From positions 1,116,001 through 1,180,000 of the forward strand of contig NZ_JAINZO010000001.1 of NCBI RefSeq assembly GCF_020179605.1: a stretch of 64,000 bases of DNA, in the 5' to 3' direction. Shown in pieces: positions 9,024 through 18,090 of this stretch. Position 1 is the stretch's first letter; each line of letters opens with the position of its first letter. Both the position numbers and the translations under genes were made by a program. The notes beneath the pieces are model-generated. The model had not been told where the DNA came from. It searched no databases and worked only from the letters and a program-made list of their open reading frames with translations. Source of the stretch: Geomonas agri (GTDB taxonomy: Bacteria; Desulfobacterota; Desulfuromonadia; Geobacterales; Geobacteraceae).

Positions 9024-9824
9024 ATGGTACGGCAACCTGCAGTAGCTGGTAAGTTCTACACCGGCGATCCCGCCCGGCTCCGCCAGGAGCTCGCAGAGAT
9101 GATGCCTCAAGGGGAAGCGCAAAAGGCGATCGGCATCATCACCCCGCATGCGGGGTACGTGTATTCCGGGAAGGCGGCTGGCAAAGTCTACGCAGCGGTT
9201 CGGGTGCCCGACACCGTGCTGATCCTCGGGCCGAATCACACCGGCGCCGGCGTTGCCGCCGCGCTCGCCCCCGAGAACGAATGGCTCACACCGCTGGGCC
9301 CGGTGCCGATCAACCGGCGCCTGTCGCAACTGATCCTCGACAACGCTCCGCTGGTCCGCGAGGACCCGCTGGCGCATCGCTTCGAGCACTCCCTTGAAGT
9401 CCAGGTCCCTTTCCTGCAGTACCGCAATCCCGGTGTCTCCATTGCCGCGCTCTGCCTCGCGTTGCCTGATTTTCCCTCCATCGCCCAGGTGGGTGAGGGG
9501 ATCGCCCGCGCTATCGCTGCTTACGGCGAAGAGGTCCTCATCGTGGCGAGCTCCGACATGACCCACTACGAATCCGCCGCCGCTGCCAAGGCGAAAGACG
9601 ATCAGGCCCTGGCTCGGTTGGCCGACATGGACCCCGAGGGGCTCCTGAAGGTCTGTCGCGAGAAAAATATCACCATGTGCGGCGTCATCCCGGCGACCGC
9701 GCTCCTGGTCGCTGCCAAGATCATGGGCGCCGAATCCTGCCGGCTGGTGCACTACACCAACAGCGGCGAGGTGAATGGCGACTCGCGCAGCGTCGTCGCC
9801 TACGCCGCCCTCATGGTTTACTGA
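9024..9824 (+). CDS. AmmeMemoRadiSam system protein B (MEMO1-like)
   Basis: 266-residue MEMO family protein, related in fold to class III extradiol dioxygenases. Seen are an early R-x-P-A-V-A-G-x-F-Y block, an H-A-G-Y segment, G-P-N-H-T, and the S-S-D-M-T-H-Y motif. The ATG at 9024 has AAAGGAGG 5 nt upstream; the frame stays open further upstream without a ribosome site. The family often occurs with an AMMECR1 protein and a radical SAM enzyme, but neither is next to it here. Its function is not established. The stop overlaps the next start (TGATG). Confidence 0.9.
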   Translation: MVRQPAVAGKFYTGDPARLRQELAEMMPQGEAQKAIGIITPHAGYVYSGKAAGKVYAAVRVPDTVLILGPNHTGAGVAAALAPENEWLTPLGPVPINRRLSQLILDNAPLVREDPLAHRFEHSLEVQVPFLQYRNPGVSIAALCLALPDFPSIAQVGEGIARAIAAYGEEVLIVASSDMTHYESAAAAKAKDDQALARLADMDPEGLLKVCREKNITMCGVIPATALLVAAKIMGAESCRLVHYTNSGEVNGDSRSVVAYAALMVY

Positions 9825-12445
9825 TGGAGATAATCACCACCCACGTCAACGCTGATTTCGACTGCATCGGGTCCATGGTCGCCGCCAAAAAGCTGCACCC
9901 CGATGCATTTCTCGTCTTTTCCGGGGCACAGGAAAAGGGGGTGCGCGACTTCTTTCAGAAGGCGCCCCATCCTGAATTCGAGTCGTTACGCATCAAGGAC
10001 GTGGATTTCTCCGCTGTCACCCGCCTCATCGTTGTCGATTGCCAGCATTCCGCACGTCTCGCCAAGTTCGGGGAACTGGCCCAAAAAGATGGCGTCGAGC
10101 TGCTCATCTACGACCACCACCCCATCAGCTCCGGCGACCTCAAGGCCGACGGTGGCATCATCCGCCCCTGTGGTTCTACCACCACCATCCTCGCGACCCT
10201 GCTGATGCAGCGCGGCATCGAGGTGAGCCCAGCGGAGGCCACCCTTATGATGCTGGGTATCCACGAGGACACCGGTAACCTCACCTTCCCCTCGACCACC
10301 GCCGAAGACTACGCCGTGGCCGCCTGGCTCCTGGAGCGCGGCGCGCAATTGAACGAGGTCGCCGACTCCATCGGCCGCGAACTGACCGTGGAACAGGTCT
10401 CGCTGCTGAACGACCTGCTCACCTCCCTCAAAACGAGCTCCCTCAAGGGCGTGGACGTCTCGGTGGCGCACGCGTCGGTGGACCGTTACATTGGCGACAT
10501 CGCCTCCCTGGCGCACATGATCCGCGACATGGAGAACCTGCAGGTCCTCTTTCTGGTGGTCGGGATGCAGGACCGCGTCTTCATCGTCGGCCGCAGCCGC
10601 ATCCCCGAGGTGAGGGTAGGGGAGATCCTGCGCGAACTGGGCGGGGGCGGGCACGCTACTGCAGCGTCGGCAACGGTACGGGGGCTTACCCTGATCCAGG
10701 TGCTGGATCAGTTGGACGCGGTACTGAAGAAGCGGGTCGATCCGATCCGCGTCGCGCGCAGCATCATGTCCTCGCCAGTCAAGACCCTTCCCCCCGACTG
10801 CACCATCGAGGAGGCGCGCGAGCGCCTGGTCCGCTACAACGTGAGCGCGATGCCGGTGCTCTCTGGCGACCAGGTGATGGGCATCATCTCCCGCAAGACC
10901 GTGGAGAAGGCGCTCTACCACAACCTCAACACGGTACCTATCTCCGACTACATGCACTCCGAGTTTTACGCCGCGAACCCGGAGACCCCGATCAGCGAGA
11001 TCCAAAGCTACATGGTGGGGGGAGATTCGCGCCTGGTGCCGGTGCTCGACCACGGGCAACTAGTGGGGGTGATCACCCGCACCGACCTGCTGCGCTACAG
11101 CCTGGGGAGCGAGGCGATCTACGACTTGTCCCGCGACGCCATCCAGGTGAAGAACCGCGAGGTCGAGGGGATGATGAGGCGTTGCCTTCCCAAGGCTTCG
11201 GTTGAGATCCTGCATAACCTTGGTCGGGTAGGAGACCGGCTCGATCTTCCCGTCTACGCTGTGGGGGGCTTCGTGCGCGACCTGCTGCTTGGGCAGCAAA
11301 ACTCCGATGTCGACGTCACCGTGGACGGGGATGGCATCCTCTTTGCCGAGGCCTTCGCTGCCGAGTTCAGCTGCCGCGTGAAAAGCCACGAAAAGTTCGG
11401 CACTGCGGTGATCGTTTTCCCCGACGGCTTTAAGATCGATGTCGCCAGCACCAGGCTGGAGTACTACGTCTCGCCTGGAGCACTCCCCACGGTGGAGCGC
11501 TCCTCGCTGAAGATGGACCTGTATCGGCGCGACTTCACCGTCAACACCCTGGCCATCGCCCTCAACAGCCAGTCCTTCGGCAAGCTGATTGATTACTTCG
11601 GCGCGTACCGCGACCTGCAGGCCAAGGTGATCCGGGTGCTGCATAACCTCTCTTTCGTCGAGGACCCGACCCGAGTGTTTCGCGCCATCCGCTTCGAGCA
11701 GCGGCTCAACTTCAAGATTGCCAAGCACACCGAGGACCTGATCAAGAACGCGGTGAAGATGGACTTCCTGGTGAAGCTCGGCGGGAGGCGGCTTCTCTCC
11801 GAACTGGTTCAGATCCTGAGGGAAAAGGAACCGCTGCAGGGGATCGGGCGCATGGCGTCGCTGGGGCTCCTGCGTTTCATTCACCCTTCCGTCGAACTGA
11901 CGCCGGAACTGCAGGCCGCCCTGGAGGAGGTACGCTACGTCGTCTCCTGGTTCGACCTCCTGTACCTTGAACGCCCCTACGAGCGCTGGACTGTCTACTT
12001 CCTCGCCCTGTGCGAGGTGCTCTCGCCGGAACAGTTCTGGGCCACCTGCATCAGGCTCGCCGTCAGCGAGCACCAGAGGGAACACCTGGCCGAGATGCGG
12101 CGCCAAGGTGATGAGTTGATCGGGGCCATGGAGCGCAAACTGGCGCGGCAGGAGCGGCTGGAGAACAGCGAGATCTATTTCACCTTGCGCGGGCTTTCCG
12201 TTGAGATACTGCTCTACCACATGGCCAGAAGCAGCAATCCTGAAATCAAACGGTGCATCTCGCTGTATTTCACGAAGTTGCACAGCATGGAGCCCCTGGT
12301 CGGAGGCGAGGACCTGAAGCGGCTAGGCATCAAGCCCGGCCCGATCTACCGGGAACTTCTCGACGCTGTGCTGAGCGCCAGGATGAACGGTAGGGTCTCC
12401 AGCAAAGATGACGAAATCAGGTTGATACGGGAACAGTTGACGTAG
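9824..12445 (+). CDS. DHH phosphoesterase - CBS pair - tRNA nucleotidyltransferase fusion
   Basis: 873-residue multidomain protein. Residues 1-310 are a DHH/DHHA1 phosphoesterase (N-A-D-F-D near residue 9, Y-D-H-H-P near 96, G-G-G-G-H near 272). Residues 312-430 are two CBS domains. From about 465 there is a poly(A) polymerase/CCA-enzyme head with V-G-G-F-V-R-D-L-L-L-G and the catalytic D-V-D-V pair, then an alpha-helical tail. Geobacter-type bacteria are known to split CCA addition between C-adding and A-adding enzymes, and this architecture is typical of the A-adding one; that assignment is inference. Start ATG overlaps the upstream stop by one base. Confidence 0.88.
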   Translation: MEIITTHVNADFDCIGSMVAAKKLHPDAFLVFSGAQEKGVRDFFQKAPHPEFESLRIKDVDFSAVTRLIVVDCQHSARLAKFGELAQKDGVELLIYDHHPISSGDLKADGGIIRPCGSTTTILATLLMQRGIEVSPAEATLMMLGIHEDTGNLTFPSTTAEDYAVAAWLLERGAQLNEVADSIGRELTVEQVSLLNDLLTSLKTSSLKGVDVSVAHASVDRYIGDIASLAHMIRDMENLQVLFLVVGMQDRVFIVGRSRIPEVRVGEILRELGGGGHATAASATVRGLTLIQVLDQLDAVLKKRVDPIRVARSIMSSPVKTLPPDCTIEEARERLVRYNVSAMPVLSGDQVMGIISRKTVEKALYHNLNTVPISDYMHSEFYAANPETPISEIQSYMVGGDSRLVPVLDHGQLVGVITRTDLLRYSLGSEAIYDLSRDAIQVKNREVEGMMRRCLPKASVEILHNLGRVGDRLDLPVYAVGGFVRDLLLGQQNSDVDVTVDGDGILFAEAFAAEFSCRVKSHEKFGTAVIVFPDGFKIDVASTRLEYYVSPGALPTVERSSLKMDLYRRDFTVNTLAIALNSQSFGKLIDYFGAYRDLQAKVIRVLHNLSFVEDPTRVFRAIRFEQRLNFKIAKHTEDLIKNAVKMDFLVKLGGRRLLSELVQILREKEPLQGIGRMASLGLLRFIHPSVELTPELQAALEEVRYVVSWFDLLYLERPYERWTVYFLALCEVLSPEQFWATCIRLAVSEHQREHLAEMRRQGDELIGAMERKLARQERLENSEIYFTLRGLSVEILLYHMARSSNPEIKRCISLYFTKLHSMEPLVGGEDLKRLGIKPGPIYRELLDAVLSARMNGRVSSKDDEIRLIREQLT

Positions 12446-12725
12446 TTGTTGCAATTTTGCAACAGCACCGTCTTTTCACAGTAGTGACGTAATATGCCGT
12501 TAAATAACGTTTTTCCTTCGAAGTGCCTGAGCTGTGAGGCGTTTAGAGCACATTAAAGAACCCTTCCTCGATGCCCCACATTTTCTCCCTTGGCCTGTCT
12601 GCCTGTGACATTTACGTATAATCAGCTACTTGTAAGATGACAGTGGTGTCTTGCTTCTTTTGGCCCCTGATTTGCAGAGATGACGGCGAATCTCTGCATG
12701 AACCGGTAAAGGGGAACCTATACGT
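12446..12725 (+). other. Intergenic region with hairpins and a possible promoter
   Basis: After the nucleotidyltransferase stop there is a perfect inverted repeat GTTGCAA-TT-TTGCAAC (12448-12463), then a small stem CGTTA-AA-TAACG running into TTTTT (12498-12514) that may end the transcript. A TATAAT hexamer lies at 12617-12622, without a convincing -35 box. The leader of the next gene can fold a 7-bp hairpin GCAGAGA...TCTCTGC (12674-12697). No gene seen. Confidence 0.45.
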
Positions 12726-13109
12726 ATGAAGAACCTGAAGCACGCTGTGGCTATCCTGGTAACCCTCCTCTCTATGGCAACACCCTGTCTCGCACAAGAA
12801 AACGGTATGAAGACCATTTTCGAGGATTCTTTCTACGGCGGTCTCGCCGGTGGCCTGGTAGGCGCCGCAATGCTCGCATTTACCGACAAACCCGCAGACC
12901 ACCTGCAGAACGTGGGCATCGGAGCGGGGATCGGTGTCATCGTCGGTGCTGTCTACGGCGCGGTCGCTGCCTCCAGGTCCTTGGCTGAATACGATAACGG
13001 CAAGGTGAAGTTTGCCATCCCGACCATTCACCCGGAATTCAGAGAAGGAAACGCCAAGGGGCAGAGCAACATCGTGGCAATGGCCGAACTGCTGCGCGGC
13101 AAGTTCTGA
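12726..13109 (+). CDS. Small exported glycine-zipper protein, function unknown
   Basis: 127 residues. An N-terminal signal peptide (K-N-L-K then a hydrophobic stretch ending A-T-P-C-L-A-Q) is followed by two glycine-rich hydrophobic segments (G-G-L-A-G-G-L-V-G-A-A and G-I-G-A-G-I-G-V-I-V-G-A), the pattern of glycine-zipper envelope proteins. The C-terminal third is soluble. The cysteine just before the predicted cleavage site does not form a clear lipobox. Single-gene unit: candidate -10 upstream, strong terminator 33 nt downstream. Confidence 0.75.
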   Translation: MKNLKHAVAILVTLLSMATPCLAQENGMKTIFEDSFYGGLAGGLVGAAMLAFTDKPADHLQNVGIGAGIGVIVGAVYGAVAASRSLAEYDNGKVKFAIPTIHPEFREGNAKGQSNIVAMAELLRGKF

Positions 13110-13142
13110 TTCAGATATCCCCAAACTAAAACGAAATGCCAA

Positions 13143-13169
13143 GGGAGGCTGATGCCTCCCTTTTTTTTT
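13143..13169 (+). terminator. Rho-independent terminator
   Basis: Perfect stem GGGAGGC-TGAT-GCCTCCC followed directly by nine T residues. It ends the glycine-zipper gene. Confidence 0.92.
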
Positions 13170-13231
13170 GCACCCGCGCCAGGCATGGTATAAACTTCAC
13201 GGGTTTGCAGCTCACCAACGGGGGGTGCCCA

Positions 13232-14263
13232 TTGGCGGAAATAGAAACTCGCTCCGATTTGCTCTCCTATACTGACGCCATGCTCACGTGGGTCAGTGGG
13301 CGAGGGCGCATCCTCATCGTCGTGCACGACAACCCCGACCCAGATTCGCTTGCCTCCGCCATGGCGCTCAGGCACCTCTTCGCGGTACGACTGAACCGTG
13401 AGGCGGTAATCGCCTTCTCGGGAATGATCGGCCGCAGCGAGAATCTGGCCATGGCCAAACTGCTGCAGATCCCGCTCACCCCGTTCCCGCTGATCGACCT
13501 GAAGGCCTTTCCCGTGATCTGCCTGCTGGACACCCAGCCTGGTACCGGCAACAACTCGCTTCCTCCCGACGTGCGCGCCGATATCGTGATCGACCACCAC
13601 CCCATGCGTGACAGCAGCGCCTCCTGCCGCTGGGTGGACATTCGCCCCAACTACGGCACCACCGCCACCATCCTTTACGAGTACTTGAAGGTGCAGGGGG
13701 TCTCGGTGGGGACCAAGCTCGCGACGGCACTGTTCTACGCCATCAAGTCGGAGACCCAGGACCTGGGGCGCGAGGCAACCAGGCCGGATCGGGATGCGTA
13801 CCTGATTCTCTTCCCACTGGCCAACAAGACGCTGTTGAACAGCATCACCCGGCCCAACCTCCCCAGGGAGTATTTTATAGCTCTGCACAGCGCCCTTGAG
13901 CACGCCAGCCTCTATGGAAACGTTCTGGTCGCCTCCCTGGACGGGGTCCAGTTCCCCGAGGTTGTCTCGGAACTGGCCGATCTCTTGGTTCGACTGGAGG
14001 GGACCGAGACCGTCCTCTGTCTGGGGCACTACAGCCAGGAGCTGGTCCTTTCCATCCGGACCACCAGCGAAGAGATCAACGCGGGGGAACTGATTCGCAA
14101 GTTGGTGGCCGGCATCGGCACCGCCGGCGGCCATGGCATGATGGCGGGGGGGAAGATCGACAACGTGGTGCCGGAGCGGGTCCCAGAACTCGAAGCGGTG
14201 CTGACCCAGAGGTTCCTGTCCGAGCTCAACGTGACCGACCCACCATTACCGTTAGTCCCGTAA
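13232..14263 (+). CDS. DHH-family phosphoesterase (NrnA/RecJ-like)
   Basis: 343-residue protein with the DHH motif set: V-H-D-N-P-D-P-D-S-L-A-S near residue 30, V-I-D-H-H-P near 115, and a C-terminal DHHA1-like G-T-A-G-G-H-G block. Such proteins act as nanoRNA or cyclic-dinucleotide phosphodiesterases; which one applies here is unknown. The start is uncertain: the frame is open upstream into the preceding terminator, so TTG at 13232 (GGGGGTG 4 nt upstream) is preferred, with ATG 13280 as an alternative. Second DHH protein within 4 kb. Confidence 0.82.
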   Translation: MAEIETRSDLLSYTDAMLTWVSGRGRILIVVHDNPDPDSLASAMALRHLFAVRLNREAVIAFSGMIGRSENLAMAKLLQIPLTPFPLIDLKAFPVICLLDTQPGTGNNSLPPDVRADIVIDHHPMRDSSASCRWVDIRPNYGTTATILYEYLKVQGVSVGTKLATALFYAIKSETQDLGREATRPDRDAYLILFPLANKTLLNSITRPNLPREYFIALHSALEHASLYGNVLVASLDGVQFPEVVSELADLLVRLEGTETVLCLGHYSQELVLSIRTTSEEINAGELIRKLVAGIGTAGGHGMMAGGKIDNVVPERVPELEAVLTQRFLSELNVTDPPLPLVP

Positions 14264-14307
14264 ACATTCATGAAAGCGGTTGCCAAAGCCCCCTTAAAAT
14301 GCTAGTA

Positions 14308-14326
14308 AATACGGTATGTCCGTATT
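14308..14326 (+). other. Hairpin enclosing the start codon of the cysteine desulfurase gene
   Basis: Perfect 7-bp inverted repeat AATACGG-TATGT-CCGTATT. The initiator ATG (14316-14318) lies in the 5-nt loop, and no strong Shine-Dalgarno sequence precedes it. It could influence translation initiation. Confidence 0.5.
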
Positions 14327-15452
14327 CCTAGATAACGCAGCGACTTCATTCCCGAAACCGGATGCCGTGTACCTGGCGATGGACGCTGCCATGCGGGAAA
14401 TCGGTGTTGCGCCGGGCAGAGGAGGGTACCGCCAGTCGCTTGCCGCGGCCCGCATCGTCTACGAAGCACGCTCTGCATTAGCCCGCTTTTTCGGGGTCTC
14501 GGACTCCTCCCGACTCGTCTTCACCCACAGCGCCACGGAGTCGATCAACATCGCGGTGTTTGGCCTGCTGAAGCCTGGCGACCACGTGGTCTCCACCAGC
14601 GTCGAACACAACGCCCTGTCGCGTCCGCTGCACCTGGCCGCGAAGCGCGGCGTCGAGGTTACCTTCGTTGCCTCGGATGCCGACGGCGTCGTCTCTGAAT
14701 CGGCCATCGCCCGCGCCATGCGCCCCAACACCAGGCTGGTTGCCCTCGCGCACTGCTCCAACGTCACCGGCGCAGTCCAGCCCATCGCGGATATTGCCCG
14801 GGTGGCACGGCGGGGGGGGGCGCTGTTCCTGGTGGACGCGGCCCAAAGCGCCGGCTTTTTCCCCCTCGACGTTGAACAAATCGGGATCGATCTGTTGGCT
14901 GCTCCTGGTCACAAGGGACTTTACGGCCCTCCCGGCACCGGCATCCTCGCGATCGGCCCGGGCATCGACCTGGAACCGCTGCAGGTGGGTGGCACCGGCG
15001 GTAGCGCCAGCAACCCCGAGCCCCCGGAACAGATGCCGGAGCGGCTGGAGAGCGGCACCATCAACACCCCGGCCATTGCCGGATTGAAGGCGGGTTTGGA
15101 CTTCATTGAGGCGACCGGCCTGGACGTGATCCGGGCCAAGGAGACCGCTCTGGTCGACCAGCTCCTGGCTGGCCTGTCCGGCATCGCCGGTGTCAAGTTG
15201 TACGGGCCGCTCCAAGGCGAGCGCGGTGCGGCAGTCTCCTTCAACGTTGAGGGGCACGACCCGGCTGCCTTGGGCTACTTGCTCGACAGCGAATACGACA
15301 TCAGTGTCCGCGTTGGGCTGCATTGCGCGCCGGATGTGCACCGCAGTATCGGTAGCTTCCCCGAAGGTACCGTCCGGGTCAGCCCCGGTTTTTTCAACAC
15401 CGAATCCGATATCGGCTTTTTTATTAAGGCGCTGCGTGAGATAATATCATGA
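14316..15452 (+). CDS. Cysteine desulfurase family (class V aminotransferase fold)
   Basis: 378-residue PLP enzyme. Visible are the T-H-S-A-T-E-S-I-N cofactor block, the D-A-A-Q-S motif, the Schiff-base lysine in A-P-G-H-K-G-L-Y-G-P, and a C-terminal V-G-L-H-C-A-P-D segment holding a candidate persulfide cysteine. This fits the cysteine desulfurase/selenocysteine lyase group, distinct from IscS, which sits in isc clusters. No sulfur acceptor gene is adjacent, so its role (sulfur or selenium mobilisation) is open. A selenium role would suit the selenoprotein at 38043 but is speculation. Confidence 0.87.
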   Translation: MSVFLDNAATSFPKPDAVYLAMDAAMREIGVAPGRGGYRQSLAAARIVYEARSALARFFGVSDSSRLVFTHSATESINIAVFGLLKPGDHVVSTSVEHNALSRPLHLAAKRGVEVTFVASDADGVVSESAIARAMRPNTRLVALAHCSNVTGAVQPIADIARVARRGGALFLVDAAQSAGFFPLDVEQIGIDLLAAPGHKGLYGPPGTGILAIGPGIDLEPLQVGGTGGSASNPEPPEQMPERLESGTINTPAIAGLKAGLDFIEATGLDVIRAKETALVDQLLAGLSGIAGVKLYGPLQGERGAAVSFNVEGHDPAALGYLLDSEYDISVRVGLHCAPDVHRSIGSFPEGTVRVSPGFFNTESDIGFFIKALREIIS

Positions 15453-15672
15453 GCGTTCCGCCTCATTAGCGGCGGACACTCCATCTGTCTCGAATAGCCC
15501 GGTGTCTACAGGCTTTCGCAAGGCGGGTGGCACGGGCGAATCAGCTTCGCTCACAATTACAGCAACAGACGGCATTCGGGCCGTGGAAGGGGATACTACG
15601 AAAAGTTCAGCTTTGTTGGTCAGGGATGAGGTATTCGGTTTTTCTGAAGGCAGCAACGTACAGGGAGTGGAT

Positions 15673-16995
15673 ATGAAGAAAATCTATGTTCTTGATACAA
15701 ATGTACTTCTGTACGACCCGCAGGCTCTCACCAAGTTCGAAGACAACTCCATCATCATACCCATCACGGTTATCGAGGAAATCGACCGGTTCAAGAAGGA
15801 CATGAACGAGACCGGCCGCAACGCCCGCCAGGTCTCCCGGCTCATGGATGCCTTCCGCAAGGAGGGGTCGCTGTCGCAGGGGCTCGACCTGGAAAGCGGC
15901 GGCACCTTGAAGATCGAGATCTACGAAGAAAAGGTGATGAAGAGGCTCCCGCCGGAGCTGCGTGAGGAAAGGGGCGACAACCGCATCCTGGCGGTGGCCG
16001 TGGACCTCATGGAATCGCAAAAAGAGATGCCGGTAATCCTGGTAACCAAGGACACTAACCTCCGTATCAAGGCCGACGCCCTCGGGCTCTCGGCGCAGGA
16101 TTACGAATCCGACAAGGTCGCCATCGACGAGTTGTACACCGGCTGCGCCACCCTCGAGGTCGGGGCCGACGCCATCGACCGCTTCTACAGCCAGGGCTGG
16201 CTGGACATGGACAACAACGGCTACCTGCCCAACCAGTACCTGCTCCTGACCGAGGCCGGTAACCCGTCGCACAGCGCGGTGGGGCGCTTCGACCACATCT
16301 CGCGCAGGATGGTACCGCTGGTGAAGCTGGACAAAGAGGGGGTCTGGAGCCTGTTCCCGAGAAACCTGGAGCAGTCCCTGGCCTTGGACGCCCTTCTCGA
16401 CGACGACATCAAGATCGTCACCCTGGTGGGCAAGGCCGGCACCGGCAAGACCCTGCTCGCCATCGCCGCCGGTCTGCAGAAGACCGCGGAGGAGAACGTC
16501 TACAACCGCCTGCTGGTATCGCGCCCGGTGTTCCCCATGGGACGCGACCTGGGTTTCCTTCCCGGCGACATCGAGGAGAAGCTGTCCCCCTGGATGCAGC
16601 CCATCTTCGACAACGTCGAGCTCCTTCTGAGCGGGCACGAAGGGGAGAAGCGCCATAGCAAGGGTTACAAAGAGCTGATGGCGATGGGGATCCTCGAGAT
16701 CGAGCCGCTTACCTACATCAGGGGGCGCTCCATTCCGAACCAGTACATGATCGTCGACGAGGCCCAGAACCTGACCCCGCACGAGATCAAGACCATCGTG
16801 ACCCGCGCCGGCGAGGGAACCAAGATCATCCTGACCGGCGACCCGTACCAGATCGACAACCCCTACGTGGACGCCGAGAGCAACGGTCTCACCTACGTGG
16901 TCGAGCGCCTGAAGGAGCAGACCATCTCCGCCCACGTCACCATGACCAAGGGGGAACGCAGCGACCTGGCCGAACTGGCGGCGAACCTGCTGTAG
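15673..16995 (+). CDS. PIN domain - PhoH-family ATPase (YlaK-like)
   Basis: 440 residues. The N-terminal 150 residues form a PIN ribonuclease domain (V-L-D-T-N-V-L-L at the start, acidic residues in I-E-E-I-D-R-F and a later K-D-T-N-L-R). The C-terminal half is a PhoH ATPase with Walker A G-K-A-G-T-G-K-T-L-L and Walker B M-I-V-D-E-A-Q-N. Proteins of this make-up are thought to be RNA helicase-nucleases. The ATG at 15673 follows GGGAGTGG; 57 further upstream codons are open but lack family similarity and are left out. Confidence 0.9.
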   Translation: MKKIYVLDTNVLLYDPQALTKFEDNSIIIPITVIEEIDRFKKDMNETGRNARQVSRLMDAFRKEGSLSQGLDLESGGTLKIEIYEEKVMKRLPPELREERGDNRILAVAVDLMESQKEMPVILVTKDTNLRIKADALGLSAQDYESDKVAIDELYTGCATLEVGADAIDRFYSQGWLDMDNNGYLPNQYLLLTEAGNPSHSAVGRFDHISRRMVPLVKLDKEGVWSLFPRNLEQSLALDALLDDDIKIVTLVGKAGTGKTLLAIAAGLQKTAEENVYNRLLVSRPVFPMGRDLGFLPGDIEEKLSPWMQPIFDNVELLLSGHEGEKRHSKGYKELMAMGILEIEPLTYIRGRSIPNQYMIVDEAQNLTPHEIKTIVTRAGEGTKIILTGDPYQIDNPYVDAESNGLTYVVERLKEQTISAHVTMTKGERSDLAELAANLL

Positions 16996-17029
16996 CTGAC
17001 GCGAAAACTTTAGAACGGGAGAAAAAAGG

Positions 17030-17061
17030 GGGCACGCTGCTGGTGCCCTCTCTATTTTTTT
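17030..17061 (+). terminator. Terminator-like hairpin abutting tsaD
   Basis: Stem GGGCAC / GTGCCC with a 7-nt loop (17030-17048), then a T-rich stretch with seven consecutive T residues (17055-17061) ending at the base before the tsaD ATG. Ends the PhoH gene, or attenuates tsaD. Confidence 0.75.
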
Positions 17062-18090
17062 ATGCTTTTACTTGCGCTGGAATCTTCATGTGACGAGACC
17101 GCGGCGGCGGTGGTGAGCGACGGCAGGACCGTCCTCTCCAGCATCGTGGCAAGCCAGATCAGCACCCATGCCGAATATGGCGGGGTGGTGCCCGAGATCG
17201 CCTCGAGGCAGCACCTGGAGGCGGTCTCCATCGTGGTGGAGCAGGCGCTCCAGGAAGCCGGGGTCGGGATTGCTGACATCGAAGGGGTGGCGGTGACCCA
17301 GGGGCCCGGCCTAGCTGGTGCGCTCCTCGTAGGCGTTTCCGCGGCGAAAGGGATTTCGTTCGGGAGAAAGATCCCGCTGGTCGGTGTGAACCACATCGAG
17401 GGGCACCTCCTAGCCGTGTTCCTGGAACGTCCGGTCGAGTTTCCCTTCATCGCGCTGGCGGTCTCCGGGGGGCACTCGCACCTGTATCGGGTCGACGGCA
17501 TAGGTCGTTACCGGACCCTCGGGCAGACCGTGGACGACGCCGCCGGCGAGGCTTTCGACAAGGTTGCCAAGCTGATCGGTCTGCCGTACCCCGGCGGCGT
17601 GGCCATAGACCGTCTTGCCGCCAGCGGCGATCCCCAGGCTATCAAGTTCCCGCGTCCGCTGTTGCACGACGGCACCTTCAACTTCAGCTTTTCCGGTTTG
17701 AAGACAGCAGTGCTCACCCACGTCAGCAAACACCCGGAGGCAAAAGAAGCCGGCATCAACGACCTCGCCGCCTCCTTTCAGGCCGCTGTGTGCGAGGTGC
17801 TCACCAAGAAGACCGCGGCGGCGATCGCCGAGACCGGCATCAAGCGGCTGGTCGTGGCCGGCGGGGTGGCCTGCAACAGCGGCCTGCGGCGCTCCATGGC
17901 ACAGTATGCAGAGGCGAACGGGGTGGAGCTTTCCATTCCCGCACCGAAACTGTGCGCCGACAACGCGGCCATGATCGCGGTCCCCGGGGACTTCTACCTG
18001 GGAGCCGGGTACCAAAGCGGTTTCGACCTGGATGCGCTCCCGGTCTGGCCGCTCGACAAACTGGCGGCACGTTTCCAGGGGGGGAAGTGA
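17062..18090 (+). CDS. tsaD: tRNA N6-threonylcarbamoyltransferase TsaD
   Basis: Catalytic subunit for the t6A37 modification of ANN-decoding tRNAs. 342 residues, normal length. The N-terminus reads A-L-E-S-S-C-D-E-T-A-A-A as in the family, so the ATG is right. The metal-binding H-I-E-G-H is near residue 111, and the later G-G-V-A-C-N-S-G-L-R block is present. There is no Shine-Dalgarno sequence: the ATG follows a T run of the terminator-like hairpin. The stop overlaps the rsmA start (GTGATGG), so the two are coupled. Confidence 0.96.
   Translation: MLLLALESSCDETAAAVVSDGRTVLSSIVASQISTHAEYGGVVPEIASRQHLEAVSIVVEQALQEAGVGIADIEGVAVTQGPGLAGALLVGVSAAKGISFGRKIPLVGVNHIEGHLLAVFLERPVEFPFIALAVSGGHSHLYRVDGIGRYRTLGQTVDDAAGEAFDKVAKLIGLPYPGGVAIDRLAASGDPQAIKFPRPLLHDGTFNFSFSGLKTAVLTHVSKHPEAKEAGINDLAASFQAAVCEVLTKKTAAAIAETGIKRLVVAGGVACNSGLRRSMAQYAEANGVELSIPAPKLCADNAAMIAVPGDFYLGAGYQSGFDLDALPVWPLDKLAARFQGGK

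Noticed and set aside
12446..12725. A cyclic-dinucleotide (GEMM) riboswitch before the glycine-zipper gene
   Set aside because: Hairpins are present, but I could not find the conserved core words of that motif.
15502..15672. N-terminal extension of the PhoH-family protein
   Set aside because: 57 open codons without a ribosome site or family similarity; the PIN domain starts at the ATG at 15673.
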